This document shows, piece by piece, positions 1-8,083 of a stretch of 64,000 nucleotides of DNA (the first letter of the stretch is position 1; each line of letters starts with the position of its first letter). This DNA comes from an uncultured Ruthenibacterium sp. GTDB lineage: Bacteria > Bacillota > Clostridia > Oscillospirales > Ruminococcaceae. The DNA is taken from positions 79,255 to 143,254 of the forward strand of contig CALXBN010000061.1 in NCBI GenBank assembly GCA_944386555.1, in the 5' to 3' direction. The notes beneath the pieces were generated by a model that saw only the letters and a program-made list of their open reading frames with translations, did no database searches and was not told where the DNA came from. Both the position numbers and the translations under genes were made by a program.

Positions 1-399
1 AACCCGCTGGTGCACGGCTTCGACGAGGTGTTCTGGGCGCCCCATTCCCGCCACACCCAAAGCAGCCCGGCGGCCATTGCCGCCCAGCCGGCGCTGCGGG
101 TGCTGGCCGAAAGCGGCGAGGCCGGCCTGCATTTGCTGACCACGGAAAACGGCCGGCAGATCTTTATCTTCGGCCACATGGAGTACGACAAGTATACCCT
201 GCGGGACGAGTACCTGCGGGACACGGCCAGGGGCCTGCCCATTGCGCCGCCGGCCCACTATTTTGAGAACGACGACCCCGCCGCCGAGGTGGTGCACCGC
301 TGGCGTGCCCACGCCAACCTGCTGTTTTCCAACTGGCTGAATTACTACGTCTACCAGCCCACCCCCTATGACCTGCGCCGGCTGGATTCGCTGGCGTGA
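1..399 (+). CDS. metA: Homoserine O-acyltransferase (MetA), C-terminal part
   Basis: The reading frame is open from the first base of the window to a TGA at 397-399, so only the last ~132 residues of a ~300-residue protein are present. The segment FDEVFWAPHSRHTQ and the later FGHMEYDKYTL match the MetA/HTS family. There the His and Glu of the G-H-x-E-Y-D motif form the catalytic triad with an upstream Cys that lies outside the window. MetA activates homoserine by O-succinylation or O-acetylation, the first committed step of methionine synthesis in the cytoplasm; the acyl donor cannot be decided from this part. A methionine importer under a methionine T-box lies 22 kb downstream, so methionine supply appears twice in this window. 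Confidence 0.9.
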   Translation, partial: NPLVHGFDEVFWAPHSRHTQSSPAAIAAQPALRVLAESGEAGLHLLTTENGRQIFIFGHMEYDKYTLRDEYLRDTARGLPIAPPAHYFENDDPAAEVVHRWRAHANLLFSNWLNYYVYQPTPYDLRRLDSLA

Positions 400-420
400 A
401 CGCCGGCGCCCGTTTGCGCC

Positions 421-450
421 TTGCGCAGCCGCGCCCCGGCAGGGTATAAT
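421..450 (+). promoter_or_regulatory. Putative sigma-A promoter for glycerate kinase
   Basis: A perfect TATAAT lies at 445-450 with a weak -35 (TTGCGC, 421-426) at 18 bp. It is about 65 bp upstream of the glycerate kinase start. The -35 match is poor, so the promoter is inferred mainly from the -10. Confidence 0.5.
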
Positions 451-516
451 GGGGAAAAACGGCGCCGCCGGCGCTTTTGTGCGGCGGCAGGCACAGGCAG
501 AGAGAGGAGCATAGCC

Positions 517-1653
517 ATGAAACAGATCGTTTTGATCCCCGATTCCTTCAAGGGAACCATGTCCAGCGCGGAGGTGTGCGCCATTGCGGGCGAGGCCTTC
601 GCCCGGGAGCTGGGCGCCCGGGTGATGCGCGTGCCGGTGGCCGACGGGGGCGAGGGCAGCGTGGACGCCTTCCTGCAGGCGGTGGGCGGCGAAAAAGTGA
701 CGCTGACGGTGTCCGGCCCCTTCGGCGAGCCGGTGCAGGCCGGCTACGGCCTGCTGCCCGGGGGCGCGGCGGCGGTGGAAACGGCTGCTGCTGCGGGCCT
801 GCCCCTGGCGGAAGGCCGCCTGGATGTGCTGCGGGCCACCACTTACGGCGTGGGGCAGCTGGTTGCCCATGCCGTGGGCCGGGGCGCAAGGAAGCTGATT
901 GTGGGCCTGGGCGGCAGCGCCACCAACGATGGCGCCTGCGGCCTGGCGGCGGCGCTGGGTGTGCGCTTTTTCGACGAATCGGGCAGGGCCTTCGTACCCG
1001 CCGGCGGCACCCTGGGCCGGGTGGCGCGGGTGGATGTCTCGGGCCTGCTGCCGGCGCTGCAGGGCGTGGAGATCGTGGGCATGTGCGACATCGACAATCC
1101 TCTGTGCGGGGCCCAGGGCGCGGCGGCGGTGTTCGGCCCGCAGAAAGGGGCGGATGCCGCCCAGGTGCGCGTGCTGGACGACGGGCTGCGCCACCTGGCG
1201 CAGGTGTGGCGGCGGGACCTGGGCGCCGATGTGCTGGAGCTGCCCGGCGGCGGTGCGGCCGGGGGCATGGGCGCGGGCCTGGCGGCTATGCTGGGCGCCA
1301 AACTGCAGCCGGGCATCGATACGGTGCTGGACACCGTGGGCTTTGACAGCCTGCTGCAGACGGCGGACCTGGTGGTGACAGGCGAGGGCCGGCTGGACAG
1401 CCAGTCCCTGCGGGGCAAGGTGGTGGTGGGCGTGGCCCGGCGCGCCAGAGAGGCCGGTGTGCCGGTGGTGGCCCTGTGCGGTGATGTGGACGGCGACCTG
1501 GCCCCGGCATATGCCCAGGGTGTCAGCGCGGTGTTCAGCATCAACCGCATCGCCCGGGATTTTTCCGTGCTGCGCACCCGGTGCCGGCAGGATCTGGCCG
1601 CCACGGCCACGGATGTGGCCCGCCTGCTGCGGGCCGCGGGCTGGGGCGAATAA
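517..1653 (+). CDS. glxK: Glycerate kinase (GarK/GlxK family)
   Basis: 378 residues, the usual length of the glycerate kinase type 1 family, which phosphorylates D-glycerate with ATP to 2- or 3-phosphoglycerate and feeds glyoxylate/serine-derived carbon into glycolysis. Diagnostic stretches are PDSFKGT at residues 8-14, VADGGEG at 41-47 and GGSATNDG at 132-139. A longer open frame begins at 421, but the ATG at 517 is preceded by AGAGAGGAGC at proper spacing and begins the conserved MKQIVLIPDSFKG start. The gene stands alone, followed by a perfect hairpin at 1681-1715. Whether the product is 2- or 3-phosphoglycerate cannot be read from the sequence. Confidence 0.93.
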   Translation: MKQIVLIPDSFKGTMSSAEVCAIAGEAFARELGARVMRVPVADGGEGSVDAFLQAVGGEKVTLTVSGPFGEPVQAGYGLLPGGAAAVETAAAAGLPLAEGRLDVLRATTYGVGQLVAHAVGRGARKLIVGLGGSATNDGACGLAAALGVRFFDESGRAFVPAGGTLGRVARVDVSGLLPALQGVEIVGMCDIDNPLCGAQGAAAVFGPQKGADAAQVRVLDDGLRHLAQVWRRDLGADVLELPGGGAAGGMGAGLAAMLGAKLQPGIDTVLDTVGFDSLLQTADLVVTGEGRLDSQSLRGKVVVGVARRAREAGVPVVALCGDVDGDLAPAYAQGVSAVFSINRIARDFSVLRTRCRQDLAATATDVARLLRAAGWGE

Positions 1654-1680
1654 GGCCCGGGCACCCGCCCGGCACGCCAA

Positions 1681-1715
1681 GCGGCGCGGCGCCCCATTCC
1701 GGGGCGCCGCGCCGC
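1681..1715. terminator. GC-rich hairpin between convergent genes
   Basis: Perfect 15-bp stem (1681-1695 with 1701-1715) and 5-base loop between the glycerate kinase (plus) and the ABC substrate-binding protein (minus). There is no clean U-tract on either side, so termination efficiency is uncertain, but position and symmetry suggest a bidirectional terminator. Confidence 0.65.
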
Positions 1716-1730
1716 TTCGTTTCGCCGTTT

Positions 1731-2738
1731 TCAGCCGCCGTTTTGGGCGTTTTCGGCGAATGTATTGTCCACCACGTCGGCGAAGGGGGCCGTCTGCTCC
1801 AGCTCGCCGGCCTGGGTCATCACCTCCTGCAGGCGGGAAAAGCTCTCCTCGCTCATGGCGGGGGCGGTGCAGTAGGCGCCGATGTCCTTGTAGCTCTGCA
1901 CGGCGCTTTCCAGCAGCGCGGGGTCGGTGTCGGCAAACTGGGGCGCCACCACCCGGGCCACCTCGGCTGCGGTGTGGGCGTCTACCCACTGCTGGGCGCG
2001 GTACAGCGCGTTGGTAAATTTCTGGATCACATCCGGATGGGCGTCCATGTAGCTCTGCTTGGCGTAGTAAGCGGTATAGGGGATCTCCCCGGCGGCATCG
2101 CCCACGGCGGCCACGATGTACCCCCGCCCTTCGGCCTGCAGGGAAGAGGCCGTGGGCTCGAACAATGTCACATAATCCCCCGTGCCGCCCAGGAAGGCGC
2201 CGGCCATGTTGTCGAACTGGATGGAATGATCCAGGTAGAGGTCGGTCTGCGGGTCAATGCCGTTGCGGCGCAGGGCGTACTCGAAGGCCATGTAGGGCAC
2301 GCCGCCCTTGCGCCCGGGCAGCACGTGGGTGCCCTTCAGCTTATCCCAGGAGAAGTCCTCGTCCGGCTGGCGCGCCACCAGCAGGCTGCCGTCCCGTCGG
2401 GTGACCTGGGCGAACACCCGGGGATAGTCCTCCTGGCCCTCGTTATACACATAGATGCACGCCTCCGGGCCCGAAAAGCCGATGTCGATGTTGTCCGAGA
2501 GCACGGCGCTCATCACTTTGTCTGCGCCGCCGCCGTTGGACAGCTCCACCGCCAGGCCCTCTTCCTCGAAGTAGCCCAGTTCCATGGCCACATACTGGGG
2601 CGCATAGAAAATGGAGTGGGTCACCTCGCACAGGCGCACCGTCTGCAGCCGGCTGTCCTGCCGGCCGCAGCCGGCCAGCAGCCCCGCCGCCAGCGCGCCG
2701 CAGGCGGCCAGCGCCGCCAGGCGCTTCCAATTGGTCAT
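1731..2738 (-). CDS. ABC transporter substrate-binding lipoprotein (NitT/TauT type)
   Basis: 335-residue lipoprotein with a positively charged start (MTNWKR), a hydrophobic stretch and lipobox L-A-G-C (Cys24), so it is anchored on the outer face of the membrane. The mature part (SIFYAPQYVAMELGYFEEEGL, later GFSGPEACIYVY and GDYVTLFEPTA) follows the SsuA/TauA/ThiY fold that binds nitrate, sulfonates or pyrimidine precursors. The start at 2738 is chosen over 2744 because the AAGGAAAGG ribosome site sits ~9 bases upstream. It is the last gene of a three-gene operon after the ATPase and permease. The ligand is not identifiable: no adjacent sulfonatase, thiamin or nitrate gene is present and no TPP riboswitch was seen. 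Confidence 0.85.
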   Translation of the reverse strand: MTNWKRLAALAACGALAAGLLAGCGRQDSRLQTVRLCEVTHSIFYAPQYVAMELGYFEEEGLAVELSNGGGADKVMSAVLSDNIDIGFSGPEACIYVYNEGQEDYPRVFAQVTRRDGSLLVARQPDEDFSWDKLKGTHVLPGRKGGVPYMAFEYALRRNGIDPQTDLYLDHSIQFDNMAGAFLGGTGDYVTLFEPTASSLQAEGRGYIVAAVGDAAGEIPYTAYYAKQSYMDAHPDVIQKFTNALYRAQQWVDAHTAAEVARVVAPQFADTDPALLESAVQSYKDIGAYCTAPAMSEESFSRLQEVMTQAGELEQTAPFADVVDNTFAENAQNGG

Positions 2739-2823
2739 TGCCATCACCCTTTCCTTGTATTCCCACCGGCGGGGCCCGGGCGGCCCCGCGCATATCTGCT
2801 CCGGGCCAAAGGCCCGGCGATGG

Positions 2824-3669
2824 CTACCGCCCGCCAAAGCGCCGGGCCGCCGCCCGCTGCAGCAGGCTGACGGCCTGGTACATCAGCGCCGCCACCACGG
2901 CCAGGATCAGCACGCTGGCCATCACCAGGTCCAGCTGGAACACCTGGCCGCCGTAGACGATCAAATACCCCAGCCCCGCCTTGCTGACCAGGAACTCGCC
3001 GGCAATGACGCCCACCAGCGACAGGCCGATGTTGATCTTCAGCGAATTGAACAGCGTGCCCATATTGGCCGGCAGCACCACCTTGCACAGCAGCTGGCGG
3101 CGGGTGGCGCCGAAGGTGCGGGCCATGGTGATCAGCTGGGGGTCGGTATGGCGGAAGCCCGCCAGCATCTCCAGCACCGTTACAATCAGGCTGATGGCCA
3201 GGGCCATGAAGATGATGGCCCCGGTGCCCGCCCCGGCGATGATGATGATCACCGGCCCCAGGGCAATTTTGGGCAGGCTGTTCAGCACCACCAGGTACGG
3301 TTCGGCCACGCGGGCCACAAAGGGGCTCCACCACAGCGCCACGCTGACGCCCAGCCCCAGCCCTGCGCCCAGCACAAAGCCGGTGAGCGTTTCGTACAGG
3401 GTGACGGCCAGGTGCATGGGCAGCCGGTTCTGCGCCAGGCTGCCCAGGGTGGCGGCAATGCGGCTGGGCTGGCTGAAAATGAAGCTGTCCAGCAGGCCGG
3501 CCCGGGCCGACAGTTCCCAGGCGGCGAAAAAAGCCAGCAGGAAACCCAGCTGGCAGCACAGCACCAGGGCTTTGCGCCGGCGGCGGGCCCGCAGGTAGGC
3601 CTGCCGCGCCGGGGAAAGCGCCGCCGGGCCCCCGGGCCGGGTGGCGCGGCTGGCTTGGGGGTCATGCAT
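2824..3669 (-). CDS. ABC transporter permease (NitT/TauT type)
   Basis: 281-residue integral membrane protein of the SsuC/TauC family. A basic N-terminus (residues ~20-32, rich in Arg/Lys) is followed by about six membrane segments and the EAA loop (residues ~165-190, MARTFGATRRQLLCKVVLPA), which contacts the ATPase. Its ATG overlaps the stop of the ATPase gene by 8 bases, a sign of translational coupling, and the substrate-binding protein gene follows 85 bases further on. The three genes together make one importer of a small anion or precursor of unknown identity. Confidence 0.88.
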   Translation of the reverse strand: MHDPQASRATRPGGPAALSPARQAYLRARRRRKALVLCCQLGFLLAFFAAWELSARAGLLDSFIFSQPSRIAATLGSLAQNRLPMHLAVTLYETLTGFVLGAGLGLGVSVALWWSPFVARVAEPYLVVLNSLPKIALGPVIIIIAGAGTGAIIFMALAISLIVTVLEMLAGFRHTDPQLITMARTFGATRRQLLCKVVLPANMGTLFNSLKINIGLSLVGVIAGEFLVSKAGLGYLIVYGGQVFQLDLVMASVLILAVVAALMYQAVSLLQRAAARRFGGR

Positions 3670-4429
3670 CGCGCTTCAGCTCCTTCCAGATGTGGTCAAA
3701 ATAGGTTTGGAACGCGGGATGGCTGCGGCAGGACAGCGGCGTGCGCCGCCCAAGCCCCGGGAAGGCGATGGGCAGGTCCTCCCGCAAGCGGCCGGGCCGG
3801 GCAGAGAGGATCAGCACCCGGTCGGCCATGCTGATGGCCTCGGGGATGTCGTGGGTCACCATCAGGGCGGTAGCGCCCTCCCGCTTCAAAATGGCGTATA
3901 CATCCTCGGTCACCTGCAGGCGGGTCTGGTAGTCCAGTGCGCTGAACGCCTCGTCCAGCAGCAGGATATCCGGCCCCGCCGCCAGGGTGCGGATCAGCGA
4001 CGCGCGCTGGCGCATGCCGCCGGACAGCTGCCGGGGGTATTTGTCCGCGAAGCCCCCCAGGCCGTAGCTGTCCAGCAGGCGGCGGGCCCGGGTGCGGGTC
4101 TCGTCGTTCACCTGGCCGCGCACCTCCAGGCCGAACAGTACGTTCTGCCAGATGGTACGCCATTCCAGCAGGGCGTCCCGCTGCAGCATGTAGCCGATGT
4201 GGGGCGAGATGCCCGCGGCCGGCTTTCCCATTACCAGCACCTGCCCCGTGGTGGGCGCCAGCAGCCCGGCCAGCGCGCTGAGCAGCGTGGATTTGCCGCA
4301 GCCCGACGGGCCCACGATGCTGATGAACTGCCCGGCCTCCACCGAGAAGCTGATGTCCCGGAAGGCGCGCACCTCCCCGTTTTCCGCCTGGTATGTCACG
4401 CCCAGGCCCTGCGCCTGCAGCACCGCCAT
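3662..4429 (-). CDS. ABC transporter ATP-binding protein (NitT/TauT type)
   Basis: 255 residues from the ATG at 4429, which has a GGGG-rich ribosome site. The in-frame extension upstream to 4477 lacks one. Walker A GPSGCGKS is at residues 40-47, the Q-loop at MLQRDALLEW, the signature LSGGMRQR and Walker B ILLLDEAFSALD are all intact, and the H-loop is VTHD. It belongs to the SsuB/TauB family, is the first gene of the operon, and energises import by the permease encoded immediately downstream. Confidence 0.9.
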   Translation of the reverse strand: MAVLQAQGLGVTYQAENGEVRAFRDISFSVEAGQFISIVGPSGCGKSTLLSALAGLLAPTTGQVLVMGKPAAGISPHIGYMLQRDALLEWRTIWQNVLFGLEVRGQVNDETRTRARRLLDSYGLGGFADKYPRQLSGGMRQRASLIRTLAAGPDILLLDEAFSALDYQTRLQVTEDVYAILKREGATALMVTHDIPEAISMADRVLILSARPGRLREDLPIAFPGLGRRTPLSCRSHPAFQTYFDHIWKELKRDA

Positions 4430-4538
4430 GGCCCCCGCCCCTTTCTGTTTGGCCGGCCGGGCGCCGCCCCGCCGCACCGATACCCCAGTACATGCGCGCC
4501 GGCGCCGTTTTGTGCATGGCTGTGCCGGCCCCGGGCAG

Positions 4539-4572
4539 AAAAAGGCGCGGCGGCCCTGCGGCCGCCGCGCCT
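4539..4572 (-). terminator. Intrinsic terminator after ridA-like gene
   Basis: 13-bp GC-rich stem (4543-4555 with 4560-4572), followed on the minus strand by five T. It ends the RidA transcript before the ABC operon. Confidence 0.85.
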
Positions 4573-4615
4573 TGCGCGGGGATATGCGAATGGGAGGGCA
4601 CAGGCCGGGCGGCGC

Positions 4616-4963
4616 TTACAGAGCGGCCACCAGGGCAATCTTCACCCGGTATTCCGGCACGGCCAGGCGGCCCTGGGTGACGGCGCGGGCGGGTTCAAAG
4701 CCGTCCACCACCCAGGTGTCCCACACGGCGTTGAAGTCGCCGTAATCGGCCATGTCGGCCAGGGTCACCGTGGCGCTCAGCACCCGGGACTTATCAATGC
4801 CCCGGCGCGCCAGCAGCGCGTCCAGCTGGCGCAGTACGTCCTGGGTCTGGGCGGTGATATCGCCGGAAAGGTCGGTGGAAGTGATGCCGCTGGTGTATAC
4901 CAGCCCGCCGTAGCTCACACACAGGCTGCGGCGGCCGTTGCCGCCGTGACGTTGGATCTCCAT
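4616..4963 (-). CDS. RidA/YjgF-family protein
   Basis: 115 residues, close to the usual ~125 of the family. RidA enzymes hydrolyse reactive 2-aminoacrylate/imine intermediates released by PLP enzymes; other members have unrelated or unknown roles. The substrate-binding Arg is present in the motif E-P-A-R-A-V. The C-terminal segment PEYRVKIALVAAL replaces the KDVKIEIEAIA of canonical RidA and so lacks its conserved acidic residue, which suggests a divergent Rid subgroup. The start has a perfect AAAGGAGG ribosome site. It is monocistronic by appearance, between the dacA promoter region and a strong terminator. Confidence 0.85.
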   Translation of the reverse strand: MEIQRHGGNGRRSLCVSYGGLVYTSGITSTDLSGDITAQTQDVLRQLDALLARRGIDKSRVLSATVTLADMADYGDFNAVWDTWVVDGFEPARAVTQGRLAVPEYRVKIALVAAL

Positions 4964-5005
4964 GGGGATTCCTCCTTTTGTTTTGGGTAAAAACGACGAA
5001 AAACA

Positions 5006-5034
5006 TTGGCTTTTTCTGTGAAACCTGCTATACT
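5006..5034 (+). promoter_or_regulatory. Sigma-A promoter of the carboxypeptidase gene
   Basis: TTGGCT (5006-5011), 17-bp spacer, TATACT (5029-5034), ~100 bp upstream of the dacA start. Confidence 0.65.
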
Positions 5035-5132
5035 AAATGCGAGTATACACCGCGCCGGGCGGGCGCCGGAGGCCCGGACGGGCAAAATGTGTTACCGAAA
5101 CCATTTTACCATGTTTTGCGAGGAAATGCACC

Positions 5133-6485
5133 ATGAAAAAACTTGCCGCCTGCTTTTTTCTTCTGGTAATGGTGCTGGGCCGCGCCGCGCCGGCCCTGGC
5201 CGCGGGCTTTGCGCTGCCCGAAGACGTGCAGGTGACGGCCGCCGCAGCGTACATTGTGAACCTGGATACGGGCCTGGTGGTGTACGAGCAGGATGCCGAC
5301 ACCGCCCGCAGCGTGGCCAGCCTGACCAAGCTGATGACGGCCCTGCTGCTGATGGAGAACGTGCCGGACCTGGAGGGGACCTACATCACCGCAGAGCGCC
5401 AGCTGTTCGTGCCGCCCATCACCAATGCCGATTCCTCCACCGCCGACATCCAGCCGGGCGAAAGCGTGCGGGCCATCGACATGCTGTACGCCATGATGCT
5501 GCCCAGCGCCAACGAGGCCGCCGAAGCCGTGGGCTTTTATCTGTCCGGCGGGAACCTGGACAACTTCTACGCCATGATGAACGCCCGGGCTGCCGAACTG
5601 GGGTGTACCAACACCCACTTTGCCTCCACCAACGGCCTCATTGATATGGACGAGGGAAATTATTCCACCGCCCACGACCTGGCCCTCATCGCCCAGGCCT
5701 GCTGGCAGTTCGACATCTTCCGCACCGTGTGCGGCACCCGGCTGTACTGGATGCCCTTTACCGAGCATTCCAAGCACAACCACGCCGAGTATCCCGAGCA
5801 GAACCCCGACGCCGCCTACTATATCCAAAGCAGCAACCGTATGATGGACCCCGGCGCGTCGGTGTACCGCAGCTATATCAAGGGCATCAAAACCGGCAGC
5901 ACCTACGCTGCCGGGCGCAACTTCGTGTCGGCCGCGGTGAACGATGCGGGGGAGAGCTTCATCGGCGTGGTGCTGGGCTGCCCCTGGGACGCAGCCGAGG
6001 ACGGCTACGCCCTGAGCTTCCACGACACGGCCAACCTGTACGACTGGATCTTCGACAGCTTCACCGTGCAGCCCTCTCTGGATACATCCCAGCCTATCAA
6101 CGAGGTGAAGGTGGAGTATTCCAGCGAGACGGACACCCTGGCGCTGTACCCTGCCGACGACTTGAAAACCATCCTGCCCAATGACGGGGACTACCGGCTG
6201 GAATATGTGTTCGACGTGCCCGAATCCGTGGCGGCGCCCGTGGCGGCCGGGGATGTGATCGGCACGGTGACGCTGGTGCTGCAGGGCGAAACCCTGGGTA
6301 CGGTGGACCTTTTGGCGGGCACGGATGTGGAGCGCAACCTGGCCCTGTATGCCTTCGGCCGGGCGGCGGATTTCCTGGGCAGCCTGTACTTCCGGGTGGT
6401 TCTGGTGCTTACGGCGCTGTTTATTCTGGGCTATGCCCTGATCGCCTTCGCGCTGCACCGGCGCGCCGCCCGCCGCCGGCGCTGA
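5133..6485 (+). CDS. dacA: D-alanyl-D-alanine carboxypeptidase (DacA/PBP5 family)
   Basis: 450-residue penicillin-binding protein. Signal peptide 1-24 ends in A-L-A-A. The serine-peptidase S11 motifs are complete: SLTK at 63-66 (nucleophile Ser63), SAN at 125-127 and KTG at 253-255. A C-terminal β-rich domain (~320-420) is followed by one membrane segment and an Arg-rich tail (HRRAARRRR), giving type I anchoring with the enzyme outside. It trims the terminal D-Ala of stem pentapeptides and so controls cross-linking. The start at 5133 (MKKLAACFF) is chosen over the upstream open frame because it begins the signal peptide and has GAGGAAA before it. The gene stands alone and is followed by a short hairpin at 6513-6529. 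Confidence 0.93.
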   Translation: MKKLAACFFLLVMVLGRAAPALAAGFALPEDVQVTAAAAYIVNLDTGLVVYEQDADTARSVASLTKLMTALLLMENVPDLEGTYITAERQLFVPPITNADSSTADIQPGESVRAIDMLYAMMLPSANEAAEAVGFYLSGGNLDNFYAMMNARAAELGCTNTHFASTNGLIDMDEGNYSTAHDLALIAQACWQFDIFRTVCGTRLYWMPFTEHSKHNHAEYPEQNPDAAYYIQSSNRMMDPGASVYRSYIKGIKTGSTYAAGRNFVSAAVNDAGESFIGVVLGCPWDAAEDGYALSFHDTANLYDWIFDSFTVQPSLDTSQPINEVKVEYSSETDTLALYPADDLKTILPNDGDYRLEYVFDVPESVAAPVAAGDVIGTVTLVLQGETLGTVDLLAGTDVERNLALYAFGRAADFLGSLYFRVVLVLTALFILGYALIAFALHRRAARRRR

Positions 6486-6573
6486 GGCGCCGGCCCGTTC
6501 CACCGGGACTTTCCGGCTGCGGCGCAGCCGAAAGCATATACCGCAAACGCACAACAAATAAAGGATCGTGACA

Positions 6574-8031
6574 ATGATGAAAGGGATTTACGCGGAACGC
6601 AACCTGACGCTGCTGATGGACTTTTACGAGATGACCATGGCCGGCGGTTATTTTGAAGAGGGCTACACCGACAAGGTCGGCGTATTCGACATGTTTTTCC
6701 GCACCGTGCCCGACGGCGGCGGTTTTGCCATCACCGCAGGGCTGGAGCAGTTCTGCGAAGTGATCGACAATCTGCACTTCACCGAGGAGGATATTGAATA
6801 TCTGCGCGGCAAGGGCTGCTTTTCCGAGCGGTTTTTGGATTACCTGCGCCATTTCCGCTTCCACTGCAACGTGTGGGCTATCCCCGAGGGCACGCCCATC
6901 TTCCCCAACGAGCCCATCGTCACGGTGGAGGGCCCGGCTATCGAGGCCCAGCTCATCGAGACGGTGCTGCTGGTCACCTTCAACCATCAAAGCCTGATCT
7001 GCACCAAAACCAACCGCATCGTGCGCGCGGCGGCGGGCCGGCCGGTGATGGAATTCGGCAGCCGCCGGGCCCAGGGCTACGACGGTGCGGTGCTGGGCGC
7101 CCGGGCCGCGTACATCGGCGGCGTCGTCGGCACCGCCTGCGTGCTGGCCGACCGCCAGTACGGCGTGCCCGCCCTGGGCACCATGGCCCACAGCTGGGTG
7201 CAGATGTTCCCCACCGAATACGAGGCCTTTGCCGCGTATGCCCGCCGTTACCCCGACAACTGCACGCTTCTGGTGGATACCTATAACGTGCTGAAAAGCG
7301 GTGTGCCCAACGCCATCCGCGTGTTTGACGAGGTGCTGAAACCCTTGGGCAGGCGGCCCAAAGGCGTGCGCATCGACTCCGGCGACATCGCCTACCTCTC
7401 GAAAAAGGTGCGCCGCATGCTGGACGCAGCCGGCTATGCCGACTGCGGCATCACCGCATCCAACAGCCTGGACGAGTACATCGTGCGGGACCTGCTGGTG
7501 CAGGGTGCGCAGATCGACTCCTTCGGAATCGGCGAAAACCTGATCACCTCCAAATCCAGCCCGGTGTTCGGCGGCGTGTACAAGCTGGTGGCCGTGCGGG
7601 ACGGCGATACCTACACCCCGAAGATCAAAATCAGCGAGACGCCGGAAAAAGTGACCATCCCCCACAGGAAAAACCTGTACCGCATCTACGACCGGGAGAC
7701 CGGCAAGGCCATGGCCGACTACATCACCCTGTGGGACGAAACGGTGGATGCCGCCGGCGGGCTGACCCTGTTCGACCCGGCGGCCACCTGGAAAAAGCGC
7801 ACCTTTACCAACATCGACATCCGCCGGCTGAATACGCCCATCTATGTGGAAGGTCGGCGGGTGTACCAGTGCCCGCCGCTGGAGCAGGTGAAAGCCTACT
7901 GTGCCGCCCAGGTGGACGGGCTGTGGGACGAGGTAAAGCGCTTTGAAAACCCCCATCGGTACTATGTGGATCTGTCCCAGAAGCTGTGGGACGAGCGCCA
8001 GCGCCTGCTGACCGAATACGGCCAGGGCTGA
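6574..8031 (+). CDS. pncB: Nicotinate phosphoribosyltransferase
   Basis: 485 residues. Converts nicotinate and PRPP to nicotinate mononucleotide, the entry step of NAD salvage (Preiss-Handler). Family signatures include LLMDFYEMTMAGGY at the start, the FGSRRAQGYDGA stretch around residue 155 and the RIDSGDIAYLSKK motif around 270. There are two in-frame ATGs at 6574 and 6577; AAGGA at 6561-6565 fits 6574. Length and motifs suit the long PncB class of Firmicutes. Followed after 52 bases by an ABC exporter, without obvious functional link. Confidence 0.93.
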   Translation: MMKGIYAERNLTLLMDFYEMTMAGGYFEEGYTDKVGVFDMFFRTVPDGGGFAITAGLEQFCEVIDNLHFTEEDIEYLRGKGCFSERFLDYLRHFRFHCNVWAIPEGTPIFPNEPIVTVEGPAIEAQLIETVLLVTFNHQSLICTKTNRIVRAAAGRPVMEFGSRRAQGYDGAVLGARAAYIGGVVGTACVLADRQYGVPALGTMAHSWVQMFPTEYEAFAAYARRYPDNCTLLVDTYNVLKSGVPNAIRVFDEVLKPLGRRPKGVRIDSGDIAYLSKKVRRMLDAAGYADCGITASNSLDEYIVRDLLVQGAQIDSFGIGENLITSKSSPVFGGVYKLVAVRDGDTYTPKIKISETPEKVTIPHRKNLYRIYDRETGKAMADYITLWDETVDAAGGLTLFDPAATWKKRTFTNIDIRRLNTPIYVEGRRVYQCPPLEQVKAYCAAQVDGLWDEVKRFENPHRYYVDLSQKLWDERQRLLTEYGQG

Positions 8032-8083
8032 GCGCACGGCCCGGCGGCCCGCACAGAAGCGAACAGGAAAGGAAGTTGAACGT

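Noticed and set aside
2739..4615. Thiamin (TPP) riboswitch that would define the NitT/TauT importer as a thiamin-precursor transporter
   Set aside because: No CTGAGA-type conserved elements were found upstream of the ATPase gene; substrate left open.
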